From assembly GCF_022398325.1 (NCBI RefSeq), contig NZ_JAKEVD010000037.1:1-43724 (forward strand): a stretch of 43,724 nucleotides of DNA, written 5' to 3'. This DNA comes from Shewanella sp. Isolate13. Its GTDB lineage: Bacteria; Pseudomonadota; Gammaproteobacteria; Enterobacterales; Shewanellaceae. A model generated the notes under the pieces. It was not told where the DNA came from. It worked only from the letters and a program-made list of their open reading frames with translations, and did not search any database. Position 1 is the first letter of the stretch; every line of letters starts with the position of its first letter. This document shows positions 41,394-43,724 of the stretch, in pieces. A program made the position numbers and the translations under genes.

Positions 41394-42953
41394 CTAAGCG
41401 AGATTCAGTGTTATTGACTGGCTCTGTGCACAATGGCGGCCAGCGTTACGTCCGGTTACCACCCCTTCAGCTACCGCGCAAGCACCTAAACGACTCGCAC
41501 CGTGAATACCACCCGTCGCTTCGCCGGCAGCGTATAGGCCTGGGATGGGTTTGTTGCTGACAAGGTGTAGTACTTCAGATGCAGTGTTAACTTTTACACC
41601 ACCCATGCAGTAGTGAACCTTTGGCCACATACGTACTGCGTACCAAGGACCTTTGTCTAACAGCATGGCTTTTTGCATAGGGCGACCGAACTCACCGTCT
41701 TCTCCTTTGCTTACCGCTTCGTTCCAGCGTGCAACCTGCGCCTTTAGCGCTTCGGCTGGCATGTTGTAGATCTTGGCAAGCTCATCTAGGTTGTCGGCTT
41801 TCTTAATCACATTGTATTTAAGGCCCCAATCTAGCGTTTGTGCATCTTTCGCACCTTCGGCATTGGTAAAGCCAATCGGATAAACAGGATTACCTTTATC
41901 GTCACGGCGGGTCATGATGGCATCAGCACGAGCTTTACGGTCGGCAAGCTCGTTAAAGAAGCGTTCACCGGTACGGACGTCAACAACGATGCCACTAGGG
42001 TAGGTGGCGATAGTGTTGAATTGTGATGCGGTGCCAAAGCCTTTCTCGTCAGGAGATGCCCATGGACCTAGCTGGATCTGATCTAAGTGAATCGGGTTAG
42101 CGCCCAGTAGCATCATCTGCTTAAGTGCTTCAGAGGTCGCACCCGCATGGTTGGTCGAGTCTAGCTCACTGGTGTACTCTGGTTGTTGCATCTGACGATA
42201 CTCGATGTCGTTACCAAAGCCCCCCGTCGCCATGATCACACCTTTACGGGCACCAATCTTAGCCATCTTACCTGTGCGTTCTTTTGGGAAGTAATAGCCT
42301 TGACGAACTTCGATACCGATCACTCGGCCACTGTCATCTTTGACGAAACCTTCTAGCTTGGTCTGGTTTCTCATATCGATGCCACTCTTCTTAGCGGCTT
42401 TGATAAGTGGGCGAATAATGCCAGCGCCTGAGCTTTGTACGGTTTGCAGTACGCGTGGAATTGAGTGGCCGCCGAAGTGTTGTACGAACGGCTTCCATTC
42501 AACACCATGGTCGATAAGCCACTCACAAGACTCGGCGGTACCATTACACACAAGCTTTAGCATCTCGACATCGTTCATGCCGCGGCCAGACTCAAGCATA
42601 TCGGCAACCATTACATCGACAGAATCTTCAATACCTTCTTTCTTTTGCAAAGGCGAGCCTGCAACCGCCATTGCGCCACCGTTAATAGTAGAGTTGCCGC
42701 CAAACACTGGCATCTTGTCGATAACCATAACGCTTGCGCCGCTCTCTTTTGCCTGTAGCGCAGCAGACATACCCGCAAAGCCACTACCAACGACGATGAC
42801 ATCAACCACTTCGTCAAACTTTGCCTCGTCTACAGAGACGCAAGTGGCATTCGCCGATAAGACAACTGTGCTACCAAGGCCTGCAACAGCCATCGCTGCA
42901 CCGCCTTTTAATAGTTGGCGTCGGCCAGGACTTGCCAGTTCTTTTACGTTCAT
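41394..42953 (-). CDS. Tat-exported fumarate/urocanate-reductase-type flavoprotein
   Basis: A 519-residue FAD protein of the flavocytochrome c/UrdA group. Twin-arginine signal PGRRQLLKGGAAMAVAG (RR at 11-12), FAD site VIVVGSGFAGMSAAL (54-66), FGGNSTINGG (84-93), and GLYAAGEATGGIHGASRLG (472-490). Candidate catalytic residues by alignment with Shewanella fumarate reductase: proton donor R339 in NELADR, H447 in KVHYCMGG, R488 in GASRLG. The other substrate-side segment (HLDQIQLGPWASPDE, 289-303) differs from the fumarate enzyme, suggesting a different enoate. No haem or FMN domain; electrons should come from the cytochrome encoded downstream. First gene of the operon. Confidence 0.92.
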   Translation of the reverse strand: MNVKELASPGRRQLLKGGAAMAVAGLGSTVVLSANATCVSVDEAKFDEVVDVIVVGSGFAGMSAALQAKESGASVMVIDKMPVFGGNSTINGGAMAVAGSPLQKKEGIEDSVDVMVADMLESGRGMNDVEMLKLVCNGTAESCEWLIDHGVEWKPFVQHFGGHSIPRVLQTVQSSGAGIIRPLIKAAKKSGIDMRNQTKLEGFVKDDSGRVIGIEVRQGYYFPKERTGKMAKIGARKGVIMATGGFGNDIEYRQMQQPEYTSELDSTNHAGATSEALKQMMLLGANPIHLDQIQLGPWASPDEKGFGTASQFNTIATYPSGIVVDVRTGERFFNELADRKARADAIMTRRDDKGNPVYPIGFTNAEGAKDAQTLDWGLKYNVIKKADNLDELAKIYNMPAEALKAQVARWNEAVSKGEDGEFGRPMQKAMLLDKGPWYAVRMWPKVHYCMGGVKVNTASEVLHLVSNKPIPGLYAAGEATGGIHGASRLGACAVAEGVVTGRNAGRHCAQSQSITLNLA

Positions 42954-43560
42954 CTATCTGTTTCCCTATGTGTATTTTCTAATTATGTTTCTGAGCTGTT
43001 TAAGCTCTAACTCATGTAGATGAAGTTGCAGTGACTGTGCCAACTACCTAATTTTTAGTATAAAGCCTGTGATTTATGAACAGGATCCTGAAATCGTGAA
43101 ATATCAAGATTTACCATCATGATATTTCGTGGTTATCCCGACATATCAATAATAAACTTGGCTTATAATTTGAATTTAAAATAGGCTTTTGCACTTGCTG
43201 TTTAAAAAGTAATGAGTAACTAACTATAAAATGGGGATCTTGTATTCGATATAAGTAGGGGTGATAGTGGTTATTAATAGATATGTTAGCCAATTAATTT
43301 GGTTTGCGGTAGGGGAAGGTGTAGGTTTAAATGAATTAATCTACTAAATTATTTGTATACTTATTAAGTCGGTTTTTGCCTTGCTCTTATTTGTGTTTTT
43401 ATTAGCCTGCACAGAGAGGGGGGGATAGGCGCTGATGAGCATTGGATGGTTTTGGGTGTTACTGCATAAATCATTTTCAATCAAAGGTTTGACGGTTTGC
43501 CTCTCATGGTTTTTGTAAACGGTAACTGCTGTTGAATAACATTTTTCATATGTATAAATC
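42954..43560. other. Upstream region of the flavoprotein operon
   Basis: About 600 bp of AT-rich DNA with no gene I can support. It holds the operon's likely promoter and the inverted repeat at 43098-43128. A 73-codon minus frame at 43344-43565 has no recognisable features and is not annotated. Confidence 0.5.
43098..43128. promoter_or_regulatory. Inverted repeat, candidate operator of the flavoprotein operon
   Basis: GAAATATCA (43098-43106) and TGATATTTC (43120-43128) are perfect complements with a 13-base gap. It lies 145-175 bases before the flavoprotein start, a plausible regulator site; the regulator is not in the window. There is no matching T tract, so it is not a terminator. Confidence 0.5.
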
Positions 43561-43724
43561 ATCACATGTTGCAGTGGAACCTATAAGCTTCTCACATATT
43601 TAACTCTATGGGTGAATAGCTCACATATCTGAGTTTATTTTTAAATTACTCACATATTTTATCGCTTTTGTAAAAGCATTCACATCTTCATGTTTAGTTT
43701 TAAATAGCTCTCACATTCTAAGCT
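43561..43724. repeat. Degenerate TCACAT array at about 30 bp period
   Basis: The core TCACAT, mostly as CTCACATAT, occurs with starts at 43561, 43591, 43620, 43649, 43679 and 43710, i.e. spacings of 30, 29, 29, 30 and 31. Bases before several cores also agree (AATAGC or AAATTA). The sequence between is AT-rich and poorly conserved. It continues to the window edge, so the true length is unknown. Spacing near three helical turns would put all cores on roughly one face of DNA. Confidence 0.65.

Noticed and set aside
43344..43565. 73-codon minus-strand frame
   Set aside because: No motif, no family resemblance and an AT-rich composition; it also runs into the repeat array.
43561..43724. CRISPR array reading of the 30-bp periodic motif
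   Set aside because: The conserved core is only 6-9 bases, units are degenerate, and there are no long identical repeats or unique spacers of set length.

Overview
This 43.7 kb window looks like the chromosome of a marine gammaproteobacterium, most probably Shewanella. The evidence is the gene content: NupC, Udp and Add nucleoside genes, a urease operon, MetH beside a cobalamin salvage operon, and a periplasmic flavoprotein with its own tetraheme cytochrome c. The intergenic repeats also have a style I associate with this genus. I see no rRNA, tRNA, transposase, phage gene or CRISPR array. The species is inferred, not proven.

Layout. 0-6.3 kb: DUF2076 protein, NupC transporter, flavodoxin-fold oxidoreductase, small secreted protein, YbaK-type deacylase, and a lone lipoprotein gene flanked by a duplicated 3' end of an ABC ATPase gene. 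6.3-8.6 kb: polar amino-acid ABC transporter with a tandem ARG-box-like operator. 8.9-15.3 kb: LysR regulator, uridine phosphorylase, small membrane proteins, adenosine deaminase, YdcH, and an unusual single-chain triple RidA protein. 15.5-21.3 kb: urease operon transcribed leftward (ureDABCEFG order) plus a small HPGH-bearing membrane protein. 22.5-36.5 kb: a cobalamin block. B12-dependent methionine synthase MetH points left. CobC, a cobalamin riboswitch, BtuD, BtuC, CobT, CobS, CobU, CobQ, CobO and BtuF point right, so import and late assembly of the cofactor sit beside one of its main users. 36.9-38.2 kb: two small membrane proteins. Mosaic repeat arrays occupy several gaps between 27 and 39 kb, one of them inside the cob operon.

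The most interesting locus is at 39.1-43.0 kb (minus strand). It holds a Tat-exported fumarate/urocanate-reductase-type flavoprotein, an exported histidine-ammonia-lyase homologue, and an exported tetraheme cytochrome c. The lyase has no Ala-Ser-Gly triad, so it should not form the MIO cofactor used by histidine and phenylalanine ammonia-lyases. Ergothionase is a known MIO-independent member of this superfamily that eliminates trimethylamine from ergothioneine to give thiourocanate. I therefore propose a periplasmic two-step respiratory system. The lyase would convert an imidazole-type amino-acid betaine (ergothioneine or hercynine) to an enoate, and the flavoprotein would reduce the enoate as terminal electron acceptor with electrons from the cytochrome. 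The architecture is seen in the sequence; the substrate is inference. An inverted repeat lies upstream of the operon, and a degenerate array of TCACAT motifs at about 30 bp period runs off the right edge.
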